This document shows, piece by piece, positions 18,029 to 27,123 of a DNA stretch of 64,000 nt; position 1 is the stretch's first letter, and every line of letters begins with the position of its first letter. The notes beneath the pieces were generated by a model. The model made no database searches. It worked only from the letters and a program-made list of their open reading frames with translations, and was not told the DNA's origin. Where the stretch lies: the NCBI RefSeq assembly GCF_018130545.1, contig NZ_JAFCKF010000004.1, positions 124,001-188,000 on the forward strand, given 5' to 3'. A program made the position numbers and the translations under genes. The DNA comes from Bradyrhizobium tropiciagri (GTDB lineage: Bacteria; Pseudomonadota; Alphaproteobacteria; Rhizobiales; Xanthobacteraceae).

Positions 18029-18301
18029 GTGATTAGCAAGAACCGCCTGACCCCCTCGGGATGGGCCATCATTGTGCTGAGCGTATCAGCGCTTGCGCTC
18101 GGCGGCTGCGGCCGCAAGGGACCGCTCGACCTGCCGCCGACCGCGAACGCCGCGCCGGGCGCAGCAGCACCGACCGACACCGAGGCCGAGCGGGCGGCGC
18201 AGCCCAGCGTGTTCAATCCGACCTATGGCTCGGATGCCGCGCCGGCCGCACCGAAGGGCGCGAAGAAGTCCTTTATCCTCGATCCGCTGCTCGGTAATTA
18301 A
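18029..18301 (+). CDS. lptM: LptM-like small lipoprotein
   Basis: A 90-residue lipoprotein. After a GTG start it has a signal sequence with lipobox LGGC, then the diagnostic CGRKGPLDLPP at the mature N terminus, followed by an Ala/Pro-rich tail. LptM (formerly YifL) in E. coli assists oxidative maturation of the LPS translocon LptD. Its place between argH and lysA is conserved in many proteobacteria. An upstream ATG in frame at 17996 is possible; I preferred the GTG because it yields a standard short n-region. Confidence 0.8.
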   Translation: MISKNRLTPSGWAIIVLSVSALALGGCGRKGPLDLPPTANAAPGAAAPTDTEAERAAQPSVFNPTYGSDAAPAAPKGAKKSFILDPLLGN

Positions 18302-18308
18302 GTCCGCT

Positions 18309-19574
18309 ATGAACCATTTCGACTATCGCAACGGCGTGCTGCATGCCGAGGCGGTCAATCTGATTGAGTTGGCGGAAGCCGTCGGCACGCCGTTCTATTG
18401 CTATTCGACCGCGACGCTGGAGCGGCACTATCGCGTCTTCACCGAGGCCTTTGCCGGTGAGAAGGCGCTGGTCTGCTACGCCATGAAGGCGAACTCCAAC
18501 CAGTCGGTGCTGCGCACGCTGGCCAAGCTCGGCGCCGGCGCCGACGTGGTGTCCGGCGGCGAATTGAAGCGGGCGCTGGCGGCCGGGATTCCGCCGTCGA
18601 AGATCGTGTTCTCCGGTGTCGGCAAGACCGAGGGCGAGCTGCGCGCCGCGCTCGCCACCGACATCCTCTGCATCAACATCGAGTCCGAACCGGAACTCGA
18701 GATGCTGTCGCGCCTTGCGGTCGAAATGAAGAAGACCGCGCGGATCTCGGTGCGCGTCAATCCCGACGTCGATGCCGGCACCCATGCCAAGATCTCGACC
18801 GGCAAGTCGGAGAACAAGTTCGGCATTCCGATCGCGCGTGCCCGCGAGGTCTATGCCCGCGCCGCAAAGCTGCCGGGCATCAAGGTCACCGGTACCGACG
18901 TGCATATCGGCAGCCAGATCACCGATCTCGGCCCGCTGGAAGCCGCCTTCCGGCTGCTCGCCGAATTCGTGCAGACGCTGCGCGCCGACGGCCACGACAT
19001 CTCGCATATCGATTTCGGCGGCGGCCTCGGCATTCCCTATTACATGGACCGCGCCGCGCCGCCGGAACCGGCGGCCTATGCCGCGATGGTCAAGCGCGTC
19101 ACGCACAATCTCGGCTGCACGCTGATGTTCGAGCCGGGCCGCATGATCGTCGGCAATGCCGGCATCCTCGTTGCCCGCGTGATCCATGTGAAGCCGGGCG
19201 ATGCCAAGAACTTCGTCATCATCGACGCCGCGATGAACGATCTGATCCGGCCGACGCTATATGAAGCGCATCACGACATTCTGCCGGTGCGGCAGCCGGC
19301 GCAGGGCACGCCGACCATGGTCGCCGATGTGGTCGGCCCGGTCTGCGAGACCGGCGACTATCTCGCGCTCGACCGCGCGCTGCCGCAGCCGAAGGCCGGC
19401 GATCTGCTGGCGATCATGACCGCCGGCGCCTATGGCGCGGTGCAGTCCGGCACCTACAACACCCGGCCGCTGGTGCCGGAGGTGCTGGTCAAGGACGATC
19501 AGTACGCCGTGGTCCGCCCGCGTATCGACGTCGACGCCCTGATCGCGATGGACAAGCCTGCGCCGTGGCTGTGA
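18309..19574 (+). CDS. lysA: Diaminopimelate decarboxylase
   Basis: PLP enzyme making lysine from meso-diaminopimelate. The 421-residue protein shows the cofactor lysine in VCYAMKANSNQSVL, the HIGSQI motif in GTDVHIGSQITDL, the Gly-rich phosphate loop HIDFGGGLGIPY and the second-domain residues in GPVCETGDYLA and AGAYG. It begins eight bases after the lptM stop. A palindromic repeat follows. Confidence 0.96.
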   Translation: MNHFDYRNGVLHAEAVNLIELAEAVGTPFYCYSTATLERHYRVFTEAFAGEKALVCYAMKANSNQSVLRTLAKLGAGADVVSGGELKRALAAGIPPSKIVFSGVGKTEGELRAALATDILCINIESEPELEMLSRLAVEMKKTARISVRVNPDVDAGTHAKISTGKSENKFGIPIARAREVYARAAKLPGIKVTGTDVHIGSQITDLGPLEAAFRLLAEFVQTLRADGHDISHIDFGGGLGIPYYMDRAAPPEPAAYAAMVKRVTHNLGCTLMFEPGRMIVGNAGILVARVIHVKPGDAKNFVIIDAAMNDLIRPTLYEAHHDILPVRQPAQGTPTMVADVVGPVCETGDYLALDRALPQPKAGDLLAIMTAGAYGAVQSGTYNTRPLVPEVLVKDDQYAVVRPRIDVDALIAMDKPAPWL

Positions 19575-19600
19575 GGCACTGAGCGCGCCGCATCAACGGT

Positions 19601-19731
19601 GTCGTCCTGGCGAAGGCAGGACCCATAACCACCGTTACTGCTGGTTGAACCGAGCTGGGGCTCCAGCTTAGCTAAACCACGAACGCCTGTGGTTATGGAT
19701 CCCGGGTCGCGCTTCGCTTGCCCGGGACGAC
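19601..19731. repeat. Long palindromic intergenic repeat (GTCGTC...CCATAACCAC type)
   Basis: The left arm (19601-19632) and right arm (19689-19731) are imperfect inverted copies beginning GTCGTCCTGG and ending CCGGGACGAC; both contain the CCATAACCAC/GTGGTTATGG segment. A cleaner member of the same family is at 49703-49828. It lies between the convergent lysA and dehydrogenase genes. Confidence 0.75.
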
Positions 19732-19753
19732 AGCGTTTATTGCGGCGAGAGCA

Positions 19754-20665
19754 TTACTTCGCGGCGTGACTGCCGCCCTTGGTCCCACCGACGATCACAC
19801 CCGCGGCCTTCTCGATCGGCTTGATCGCCGCCGTGAAATCCGACTCCGGACCCTCGTCGCGGATGATGACTTCCCAGAGCCGGCCCACCGCCTCGGCGAC
19901 TTCCATCGAGAGCCCGAGCGCGCGCATTTCCTCGACCGCGAGTCGCACGTCCTTCACCATCAGTCCGGTGGCGAAGCCGAAATCGAAGCTGCGCGGCAAC
20001 ACCGCGCGCGGAAACTTGTCGCGGCTTGCAGTGTTCATCCCCGAGCCGGCATTGATGACGTCGATCATCACGGCGGGATCAAGTCCGGACTTCACGCCCA
20101 TCACGACAGCCTCCGAGGTCGCGACCATCGCGGTCGCCGACAGGAAATTGTTGGCGAGCTTCATGGTCTGGCCGGAGCCCGGCTTGGTGCCGATGAAGAA
20201 CACCTTGCCGATGACGTCGAGCGCGCTCTTCACCAGCTCGAAATCGGCACGCGGGCCCGACACCATCACCGCCAGCGTGCCCTTCTCGGCGCCGGAGACG
20301 CCGCCGGAGACCGGGCTGTCGATCTGCACGATGTTCTTCTTGGCCAAGAGATCGTGGATCTTCACCGCCATCTGCGAGCCGACGGTGGAGAGATCGATGA
20401 AGCGCTTGACGCGCTTGCCCTCGATCACGCCGCCCGCGCCGGTTGCGACCTCGAGCGAAGCCTGCAGCGAGGGTAGGCTCGCCATCACGGTCTCGACGCG
20501 ATCGGCGACGTCCTTCGGCGACGTTGCGGCCGCAGCGCCGCGTGCAACCAGTTGGTCGACGACATCCTTGCGGGTGTCGAACACGGTGAGCGAGTGACCG
20601 GCCTCGATCAGCCGGCGCGCCATCGGGAACCCCATCTTTCCGAGGCCGATGAATCCGATTTCCAT
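19754..20665 (-). CDS. 3-hydroxyisobutyrate dehydrogenase-like NAD(P)-dependent oxidoreductase
   Basis: A 303-residue beta-hydroxyacid dehydrogenase. Rossmann start MEIGFIGLGKMGFPMARRLIEAGH; substrate motif DSPVSGGVSGAEKGTLAVMVSG; catalytic Lys in GSGQTMKLANNFLSA. These three match 3-hydroxyisobutyrate and tartronate semialdehyde reductases; the true substrate is open. It is monocistronic and divergent from the TIGR02302 gene. Confidence 0.88.
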   Translation of the reverse strand: MEIGFIGLGKMGFPMARRLIEAGHSLTVFDTRKDVVDQLVARGAAAATSPKDVADRVETVMASLPSLQASLEVATGAGGVIEGKRVKRFIDLSTVGSQMAVKIHDLLAKKNIVQIDSPVSGGVSGAEKGTLAVMVSGPRADFELVKSALDVIGKVFFIGTKPGSGQTMKLANNFLSATAMVATSEAVVMGVKSGLDPAVMIDVINAGSGMNTASRDKFPRAVLPRSFDFGFATGLMVKDVRLAVEEMRALGLSMEVAEAVGRLWEVIIRDEGPESDFTAAIKPIEKAAGVIVGGTKGGSHAAK

Positions 20666-20861
20666 GGTTCGTTTCCTTTTCTTGTTATGCGCGGAGCGTG
20701 CCTCGTTAAGGCGTTGGTTCTGACCGCGAAGTTACGGGGTCGAACTGCCGCAGTCACGCCTTCGTGTTATGCGTATTTCCCGGTGTGGGTTACGTCGGGG
20801 AACGGGTGCCTCAAAGCCGCCGCCGTGCTAGGCTGACCTGCCGGCTACCCCGGAGATTTTA

Positions 20862-23474
20862 TTGAGCGGAGCCAACATCGACCCGTCTGACAACGCCTCA
20901 CGCGCCGTCCCCGACAGCGATGCGATCGCGCGTCTGAAGCTCACTGAGGCTCTGCAGCGGGCGAAATTCGCGATCGCGTGGGAACGGGCGTGGCCGCATC
21001 TGGCGCGGTTCCTGACGGTCGCGGGTCTGTTCCTGGTCGCGTCCTGGGCCGGGCTGTGGCTGGTGCTGCCGTTTGCCGCACGCTTGGCCGGCGCCGCCCT
21101 GTTCGGCCTTGCCGCGCTCGCTGCGTTGGCGCCGCTGGTGCGCTTCCGCTGGCCGAGCCGCGAAGAGGGCCTGAGCCGGCTCGACCGCGGCGCCGGCATT
21201 CGCCATCGCCCCGCGACCACGCTTTCCGACACGCTCACCAACAAGGATCCGTTCGCGCTGGCGCTGTGGCAGGCGCAACGCGAGCGCACGCTGGCCTCGA
21301 TCAAGCGGATTCGCGCCGGGCTGCCGCGGCCGCGCGTCTCGCTGCACGACCCCTGGGCGCTGCGCGCGCTGGTCATCGTGATGCTGGTCGCGAGCTATGT
21401 CGCCGCCGGCGACGAGCGCAGCCTGCGGGTCGCCTCCGCGTTCGACTGGAACGGCATCATGGCGCCGGCCAATGTCCGGGTCGACGCCTGGGTCACGCCG
21501 CCGAACTATACCGGCAAGCCGCCGATCATCCTGTCCAACGCCAACAAGGACGCTGCCGCGGCTGACACCACCCCGCTGGCGGTGCCGGCCGGCAGCACGC
21601 TGCTGGTGCGCTCCAGCGGCGGCACCATCGACGTCGTGGTCGGTGGCGGCGTCGCCGAGGTCGCGCCGGAAGGACAGGCGCCCAAGGGCACCAATGAGCG
21701 GCACTTCAAGATCACCGGCGACGGCACCGCGCATGTCCGTGCGCCGGCCGGCCAGCCGCAGTGGAAATTCACCGCGACGCCGGACCGGCCGCCGTCGATC
21801 GCGCTCGCCAAGGATCCGGAGCGGCAGGCGCGCGGTGCCTTGCAGATGTCCTACAAGCTCGAGGACGATTACGGCGTGACCGAAGCCCGCGCGCAATTCG
21901 CGCCGCGGCCGGGTGATGCGCCGAAGGATGCCGACGGCAAGGTCACCCAGCCGCGTCCTCTGTTCGAGCCGCCGCAATTCCCGCTGGTGCTGCCGAATGC
22001 GCGCACCCGCAACGGCGTCGGCCAGACCGTCAAGGACCTCAGCGAAGACCCCTATGCCGGCGCCGACGTGACGCTGACCCTGACGGCGAAGGACGAGGCC
22101 GGCAATGAGGGCAAGAGCGAGCCGTTCAACATGCGGCTGCCCGAGCGGCTGTTCACCAAGCCCCTGGCGCGGGCGCTGATCGAGCAGCGCCGGATCCTGG
22201 CGCTCGACGCCAACCAGAATGGCCAGGTCTACGCCGCGCTCGACGCGCTGATGATCGCGCCCGAAATGTTCATGCCGGAGACCGGCTATTATCTCGGCCT
22301 GCACACCGTCGCCCGCCAGCTCGAGGCGGCGCGCACCGACGATCAGCTGCGCGAGGTCGTCGCCAGCCTGTGGGCGCTCGCCGTCACCATCGAGGACGGC
22401 AACATCAGCGACGTCGACAAGGCGCTGCGCGCGGCGCAGGACGCGCTCAAGCAGGCGCTGGAGCGCGGCGCGAGCGACGAGGAGATCAAGAAGCTCACCG
22501 ACAATCTGCGCGCGGCGCTGGACAATTTCCTGCGCCAGATGGTCGAGCAGTTCCGCAACAATCCGCAGCAGCTCGCGCGGCCGCTCGATCCCAACGCCAA
22601 GGTCCTGAGCCAGCAGGATCTCAAGAACATGCTCGATCGCATGGAGCGGCTGTCGCGCTCCGGCGACAAGGAGGCGGCACGGCAGCTGCTCGAGCAGATG
22701 CAGCAGATGCTGGAAAACCTGCAGATGGCGCAGCCCAACCAGGGCGACGACGACATGCAGCAGTCGCTCAACGAACTCGGCGACATGATCCGCAAGCAGC
22801 AGCAATTGCGCGACAAGACCTTCAAGCAGGGCCAGGATTCCCGCCGCGACCGCATGCGCGGCAAGCAGGGCGAGCAGTCGATGGGCGACCTGCAGCAGGA
22901 TCAGCAGGCGCTGCGCGACCGGCTCAAGAAGCTGCAGGAAGAGCTCGCCAAGCGCGGCATGGGCCCGGATCAGCGCGGCCAGAAGGGCCAGCAAGGGCAG
23001 AAGGGCCAGGGTCAGAAGGGTGACCAGGCGCAACAGGGCGACCAGGGCGGCGATCAGGGCGATGACGACGGCGACGGGCTCGACCAGGCTGACTCCGCGA
23101 TGGGCGATGCCTCCGGCCGGCTCGGCGAGGGCAATGCCGACGGCGCGGTGGACTCGCAGGGCCGTGCGCTCGATGCGCTGCGCAAGGGTGCGCAGAGCCT
23201 GGCCGACGCGATGCAGCAGGGCGATGGCGACCAGCCGGGCGACAGCCCCGGCAACCGCGCCGGCCGTCAGCAGAGCGGCGGCAACCAGACCGATCCGCTC
23301 GGCCGTCCGCTGCATGGCCGCGAATTCGGCGACGACTACACCGTGAAGATCCCCGGCGAGATCGACGTGCAGCGCGTCCGCCGTATCCTCGAAGAGCTGC
23401 GCCGCCGCCTCGCCGATCCGTCACGGCCGCAGATCGAGCTCGACTATATCGAGCGCCTGCTGAAGGATTATTGA
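20862..23474 (+). CDS. TIGR02302 family membrane protein (low-complexity, alphaproteobacterial)
   Basis: An 870-residue protein. Two hydrophobic segments near the N terminus (about 43-95) and a third near 170 anchor it. A periplasm-like middle region follows with VTLTLTAKDEAGNEGKSEPFN. The C-terminal third is extremely rich in Gln, Gly, Asp and Lys, with tandem-like KGQ/QGD units around residues 700-745. This is the hallmark of TIGR02302. The start is TTG, supported by GGAG seven bases upstream and a fitting N-terminus. Function is unknown. A degenerate copy of its 3' end lies downstream of the next gene. Confidence 0.85.
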   Translation: MSGANIDPSDNASRAVPDSDAIARLKLTEALQRAKFAIAWERAWPHLARFLTVAGLFLVASWAGLWLVLPFAARLAGAALFGLAALAALAPLVRFRWPSREEGLSRLDRGAGIRHRPATTLSDTLTNKDPFALALWQAQRERTLASIKRIRAGLPRPRVSLHDPWALRALVIVMLVASYVAAGDERSLRVASAFDWNGIMAPANVRVDAWVTPPNYTGKPPIILSNANKDAAAADTTPLAVPAGSTLLVRSSGGTIDVVVGGGVAEVAPEGQAPKGTNERHFKITGDGTAHVRAPAGQPQWKFTATPDRPPSIALAKDPERQARGALQMSYKLEDDYGVTEARAQFAPRPGDAPKDADGKVTQPRPLFEPPQFPLVLPNARTRNGVGQTVKDLSEDPYAGADVTLTLTAKDEAGNEGKSEPFNMRLPERLFTKPLARALIEQRRILALDANQNGQVYAALDALMIAPEMFMPETGYYLGLHTVARQLEAARTDDQLREVVASLWALAVTIEDGNISDVDKALRAAQDALKQALERGASDEEIKKLTDNLRAALDNFLRQMVEQFRNNPQQLARPLDPNAKVLSQQDLKNMLDRMERLSRSGDKEAARQLLEQMQQMLENLQMAQPNQGDDDMQQSLNELGDMIRKQQQLRDKTFKQGQDSRRDRMRGKQGEQSMGDLQQDQQALRDRLKKLQEELAKRGMGPDQRGQKGQQGQKGQGQKGDQAQQGDQGGDQGDDDGDGLDQADSAMGDASGRLGEGNADGAVDSQGRALDALRKGAQSLADAMQQGDGDQPGDSPGNRAGRQQSGGNQTDPLGRPLHGREFGDDYTVKIPGEIDVQRVRRILEELRRRLADPSRPQIELDYIERLLKDY

Positions 23475-23667
23475 GGATAGTGAAGCGGCCCCGGCCGTCG
23501 TCACCCGCGAAGGCGGGTGCCCCGGGATTCTACGGATATCAGCGATTGAAACGTCGCAGCTTGGCGATGCCTCATGCTCGCGGGCCCGGTCTTGCGGGCG
23601 CTCATTGTTTCAGCACAGGCTTGGATTTTACCCTGTGGCTTCGCCCTTTTTTTGAAGAGATAAGACT
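23475..23667. other. Intergenic stretch with a hairpin after the TIGR02302 gene
   Basis: A perfect stem CACCCGC/GCGGGTG (23502-23519, four-base loop) occurs 28 bases after the stop and may act as a terminator or be the edge of a repeat. The rest, up to the AT-rich sequence before 23668, shows nothing I can name. Confidence 0.4.
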
Positions 23668-24177
23668 ATGCGCATTGCGCTCTTCGTTGTGCTTTTCTTG
23701 ATGTGTGTCCCGGCTGCGCAGGCGGCGAAACCCGAAATCAGTCGATTCACCGACATCACACCCGGCACGTTTTCGCTCACCAAGGTCAAGATAAAAACCA
23801 ACAGCGACATATCGACCGGCGAAGTGCTGAATGGCGGCGACATCAAGCTCCAGGAGGTGGGCAAGACTATCATCTTGAAGCCCGGCGACTTCACCATCGG
23901 TGTGCAGGTTCATGCCGAGGGTCGGCCGAAGGGCGCGACGATTCCTGTGAGGATCGTGTGGCACTATCCCCAACCCGGTCTCAAGCCACCGGGCGGTGGA
24001 GCGGCAAAACTAACCGATGATTATATCGATCCCGGCCCTACCATCGGGAATGCGCACTATTGGATCTACTGGAAGATGTCAGACGATTGGACGCATGTCC
24101 CCGGCATCTGGACGGTCGAGGTGTGGCAGGGCAACCGAAAGCTGTTGACCCAAGAGTTCAATCTGATCAAGCAATAG
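23668..24177 (+). CDS. Exported protein, possible DUF3859 domain
   Basis: A 169-residue protein with a clear signal peptide (MRIALFVVLFLMCVPAAQAA). The mature part looks all-beta, with KIKTNSDISTGEVLNGG, IPVRIVWHYPQPG and HVPGIWTVEVWQGNRKLLTQ. This resembles DUF3859, whose function is unknown; the assignment is from memory. Base composition is less GC-rich than the flanking TIGR02302 gene. It stands alone, and downstream lies a decayed duplicate of the 3' end of the TIGR02302 gene, suggesting that a duplication placed or bracketed it. Confidence 0.6.
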   Translation: MRIALFVVLFLMCVPAAQAAKPEISRFTDITPGTFSLTKVKIKTNSDISTGEVLNGGDIKLQEVGKTIILKPGDFTIGVQVHAEGRPKGATIPVRIVWHYPQPGLKPPGGGAAKLTDDYIDPGPTIGNAHYWIYWKMSDDWTHVPGIWTVEVWQGNRKLLTQEFNLIKQ

Positions 24178-24210
24178 CAAGCGCGGCCCGGAGCCTCGCA
24201 GACGCGGGGT

Positions 24211-24280
24211 AGCCCCGGCACCCGCGCCGGCTCTCGGTAGGGCAGCGGCAGCCAGAGCGAACCGTCACGGCCGCAGATCG
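24211..24280 (+). pseudogene. Degenerate duplicate of the 3' end of the TIGR02302 gene
   Basis: Positions 24211-24230 match 23244-23263 with one mismatch, 24243-24264 resemble 23276-23297 (about 18 of 22), and 24262-24280 match 23418-23436 exactly. The copy therefore skips about 120 bases of the gene. The skip falls where the gene has GATCCG twice (23292-23297 and 23415-23420), so an internal deletion between these direct repeats explains it. No reading frame survives. Confidence 0.7.
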
Positions 24281-24403
24281 GGCCCGAATGCCCGACATCG
24301 GCTCGCAAAAACTTCTTTCAAATTGTCGGGTTCCCGTTGGCGCGCATTTAAGTCGCCTGCGTCATTCTGTTTCGGATAATTGGCAAGCGTCTCAGGAGAT
24401 CAC

Positions 24404-25735
24404 ATGAGGCACTGCAGCCGTTTATTCATTGCATCGTCGTGCCGGCCATTGCGTGAAGCTCGCCGGAACCTTGAGAAGACCAGCCTGCTCCGACGCTTCG
24501 TTCGCGACCAGTCGGGCAGCTATGTCATTATCTCAGCGCTGCTGATGCCGGTCCTGGTGGGCACGGCAGGGCTCGGCACTGAAGTGGGCTGGTGGTACTA
24601 TAAGCACAAGAACATGCAGAGCGCGGCCGACTCGGGCGCCGTCAGCGCTGCAACCGCGGCAAGTGCAGGCGCCGACCTGCTGTCCGAAGCCAATGCGGTG
24701 ACGGCAAACTACGGCTACGTCAACACGGTGAACAACGTCACGATCGCCGTGAATCAGCCGCCGAAGGCAGGCAATTACACATCCAATCCGCAGGCGGTCG
24801 AAGTCGTTGTCACCCAGCCGCAACCGCGACTGCTGTCGGCCCTGTTCGGCTCGAATCCCGTCATGGTCACCGCGCGCGCGGTCGCCCTGCCGAATTCCGG
24901 GACCGGTTGCGTTCTCGCCCTCGATCCGACGGCTAGCGCCGCCGTCAATGTGAGCGGCAGCAATCAGCTCAATCTGATCAAGTGCAACCTCTATAGCAAC
25001 TCGAACGCAAGCCCATCACTCAACGTTGCGGGCAATGCGGCGGTTTCCGCAAATCAGGTCGGAGTTGTCGGCGACGTCTCCGGCACCAGCAACATCACGG
25101 CAACTAACGGCATCAAGACGCACATCCAGCCGATCGCCGATCCGTATGCGAACGTCTCGCCCCCATCGGAGCCGAGCTGCGATAGCAAGAAGTACACGAT
25201 CAACGCCAATGGGAAGACCAGCTCACTTAGCCCTGGCTGCTACAGCGGCAACATCACGGTCAATGCCGGAGCAACATTAAATCTGAACCCCGGAAACCTT
25301 AATCCCGCGATTTATTATTTCGACGGCGCGAGCTTGAGCGTAGCGGGCAATGCCACGATCACGGGTACCAACGTGACCCTGGTGTTCACGGGGTCGGGAA
25401 GCAACTGGGGTACCGCTTCAATCGGCAGCAACGCGATCATCGATCTGACGGCACCGACCTCCGGCGCCACCAAAGGCATCGTCATCTACGGCGATCGCAA
25501 CATGCCGACCGGGACCGGTTTTAGTCTCACGGGCGGCGGTACCCAGAACTTTGGTGGTGCCATCTATCTGCCGAAGGCCAACCTCAGCTTCAGTGGCGGA
25601 AACGGCACCAGCACATCCTGCACCAAGATCATCGCAGATACCTTGACGTTCACCGGCTCGTCGAACTTGCAGGTCAATTGTTCGGCGCTCGGCACCGCGA
25701 CGATAGGCTCGCAAACCGCGCAACTCATCGAGTGA
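24404..25735 (+). CDS. TadG-like Flp pilus assembly protein
   Basis: About 443 residues. The N-terminal region contains RDQSGSYVIISALLMPVLVG, the conserved hydrophobic segment of TadE/TadG proteins, followed by WWYYKHKNMQSAADSGAVSA. The rest is a long Asn/Thr/Ser/Gly-rich beta-repeat domain (GSNQLNLIKC, GNAAVSANQ, GNATITGTN). It lacks an evident von Willebrand domain. CAGGAG sits six bases before the ATG at 24404; an upstream TTG frame extension is less likely. First of three TadE/G genes in a row. No tadABC or pilin gene is nearby, so the assembly machinery must be elsewhere. Confidence 0.75.
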   Translation: MRHCSRLFIASSCRPLREARRNLEKTSLLRRFVRDQSGSYVIISALLMPVLVGTAGLGTEVGWWYYKHKNMQSAADSGAVSAATAASAGADLLSEANAVTANYGYVNTVNNVTIAVNQPPKAGNYTSNPQAVEVVVTQPQPRLLSALFGSNPVMVTARAVALPNSGTGCVLALDPTASAAVNVSGSNQLNLIKCNLYSNSNASPSLNVAGNAAVSANQVGVVGDVSGTSNITATNGIKTHIQPIADPYANVSPPSEPSCDSKKYTINANGKTSSLSPGCYSGNITVNAGATLNLNPGNLNPAIYYFDGASLSVAGNATITGTNVTLVFTGSGSNWGTASIGSNAIIDLTAPTSGATKGIVIYGDRNMPTGTGFSLTGGGTQNFGGAIYLPKANLSFSGGNGTSTSCTKIIADTLTFTGSSNLQVNCSALGTATIGSQTAQLIE

Positions 25736-25746
25736 GGTTGGCTCCG

Positions 25747-26250
25747 ATGCAAATCCAGAGGTCTTCGTCCATGAGTCCCAGCCGATTGTTCAGCGCTCTC
25801 TTGCGGCACCTGCGCACCAGCGTTCGCGACCGACGCGGCGTAGCGGCGATCGAATTCGGTGTCATGATCCCGTTGCTGACCCTGATGGTCGTCTCGGTTA
25901 CCGACATCGGGCTTGCGCTCTTCCACAAGATGCAGGTCGAAAATGCCGCACAGGCGGGAGCGCAATACGCGATCGTGCGCGGCTTCGATACGACCGGCGT
26001 GTCCAACGCCGTGATAGCCGCGACGAATTCCACGGCCATCACCGCGTCGCCGCAACCGATTCAGTTCTGTGGATGTCCAACGAGTGCCGGAATCAGCACC
26101 GTCAGCTGCGGCGCAGTGTGTCCGAGCGGCGCACAAGCCGGGACCTATGCGATGGTCTCGGCGCAGGGGACCTACTACACGCTGATCAATTACCAGATCG
26201 TGGCGACCACCTATACCTTTAACGCCCAGTCCACTGCGAGGCTGCAGTGA
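25747..26250 (+). CDS. TadE-like pilus assembly protein
   Basis: A 167-residue pseudopilin-like protein. The signature is DRRGVAAIEFGVMIPLLTLMVVSVTDIGLALFHK-like: the RRGVAAIEFG motif with Glu at position 5 of the hydrophobic segment, as in TadE. The remainder is a Cys- and Ser-containing extracytoplasmic domain. It starts 11 bases after the tadG-like stop; a second ATG at 25771 is possible. Its stop overlaps the next start (GTGA). Confidence 0.78.
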   Translation: MQIQRSSSMSPSRLFSALLRHLRTSVRDRRGVAAIEFGVMIPLLTLMVVSVTDIGLALFHKMQVENAAQAGAQYAIVRGFDTTGVSNAVIAATNSTAITASPQPIQFCGCPTSAGISTVSCGAVCPSGAQAGTYAMVSAQGTYYTLINYQIVATTYTFNAQSTARLQ

Positions 26251-26624
26251 AACGCACGGCGTTGTGGCGCGACGATCGAGGGGCCTCTGCGCTGGAATTT
26301 GCCCTGACCGCTCCCGTGTTCTTCCTGTTCATCTTCGGGATCATCGAATTCGGGTTGCTGTTCTGGACACAGCTCGGGCTGCAGCACGGCACGGAAATGG
26401 CGGCGCGCTGCGCAACCGTCAACAGCACGCTCTGTCCCAACGGCAACGCGATCACGACCTACGCGGCGCAACAGGCGTTCGGCCTCACATTCCCGACGCA
26501 GACCTTCACCTACGCCGCGTCAGCCTGCGGCAACCAGGTCAGCGCGAGCTATACATTTCAGTTTATGCAGTTTCTCAACGTGGCGCCGATCGTGCTGACG
26601 GCCCAGGCTTGCTTTCCGAGCTGA
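26247..26624 (+). CDS. TadE-like pilus assembly protein (short)
   Basis: A 125-residue TadE-like protein with DDRGASALEFALTAPVFFLF containing the EF of the processing site region, then IIEFGLLFWTQLG. The start is GTG and overlaps the previous stop by four bases, so the two are coupled and likely expressed as partners. Three cysteines in the C-terminal part could form a disulfide. Together with the two upstream genes it resembles the tadE-tadF-tadG group. Confidence 0.78.
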   Translation: MKRTALWRDDRGASALEFALTAPVFFLFIFGIIEFGLLFWTQLGLQHGTEMAARCATVNSTLCPNGNAITTYAAQQAFGLTFPTQTFTYAASACGNQVSASYTFQFMQFLNVAPIVLTAQACFPS

Positions 26625-26661
26625 GCCAGCGGTCAGGCATGCTTTAGATTCTTATTTTTTT

Positions 26662-26707
26662 GCATGATCTTCTTCGGAAAACCGCTTCGCACTTTTCCGG
26701 ATCATGC
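26662..26707. repeat. Palindromic intergenic repeat (GCATGAT...ATCATGC)
   Basis: GCATGAT (26662-26668) and ATCATGC (26701-26707) bound an element with an inner CGGAAAA/TTTTCCGG pairing. It lies between the convergent TadE-like and CpdR-like genes and shares its core with the element at 11697. Confidence 0.65.
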
Positions 26708-26708
26708 T

Positions 26709-27086
26709 CTAGCTCGCCTTCCTCGCCGCCAGCGCGTCCGCCACCGCGGTGCGGATATCGGCCACCGAGAACGGCTTGGTCACCACGTCATGCACGATCG
26801 CCTCGAGGCCGGAGGCGCGTTCGCGCTGATGGGCGAAGCCGGTCATCAGCAGGATCTTCAACGCGGGGAAGTCGCGCGCCGCGGTCAGCGCCAGCGCAAT
26901 GCCGTCCATCACGGGCATCTGGATGTCGGTGAGCAGCAGGTCGAATGCGCCTTCATCGCGCGTCAGAACCTCCAGCGCCTCGGCGCCGTCCTGCGCAGTG
27001 ACGGTCTCGTGGCCGTCCATGGCGATGGCGCGGGCCACCAGCGAGCGCATCGAGTCTTCGTCGTCGGCGATCAGAACACGGGTCAT
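26709..27086 (-). CDS. cpdR: CpdR-like single-domain response regulator
   Basis: A 125-residue receiver with no output domain. It begins MTRVLIADDEDSMRSLVARA (acidic pair), has the phosphoacceptor in LLLTDIQMPVMDGIALA, Thr in LLMTGFA and Lys in VTKPFSV. It closely resembles Caulobacter CpdR, which targets the ClpXP protease to CtrA and is controlled by the CckA-ChpT phosphorelay. The symbol is given on this resemblance. It lies close to the zinc-ribbon gene. Confidence 0.78.
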   Translation of the reverse strand: MTRVLIADDEDSMRSLVARAIAMDGHETVTAQDGAEALEVLTRDEGAFDLLLTDIQMPVMDGIALALTAARDFPALKILLMTGFAHQRERASGLEAIVHDVVTKPFSVADIRTAVADALAARKAS

Positions 27087-27123
27087 GGTGATGGGTCAGG
27101 TCCCGAAAGAGTGAGCCGGCGGC

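Noticed and set aside
20898-23315. Long minus-strand open frame (805 codons) antisense to the TIGR02302 gene
   Set aside because: Translation is Leu/Arg/Ala-rich without domain motifs; it is a by-product of high GC and codon periodicity.
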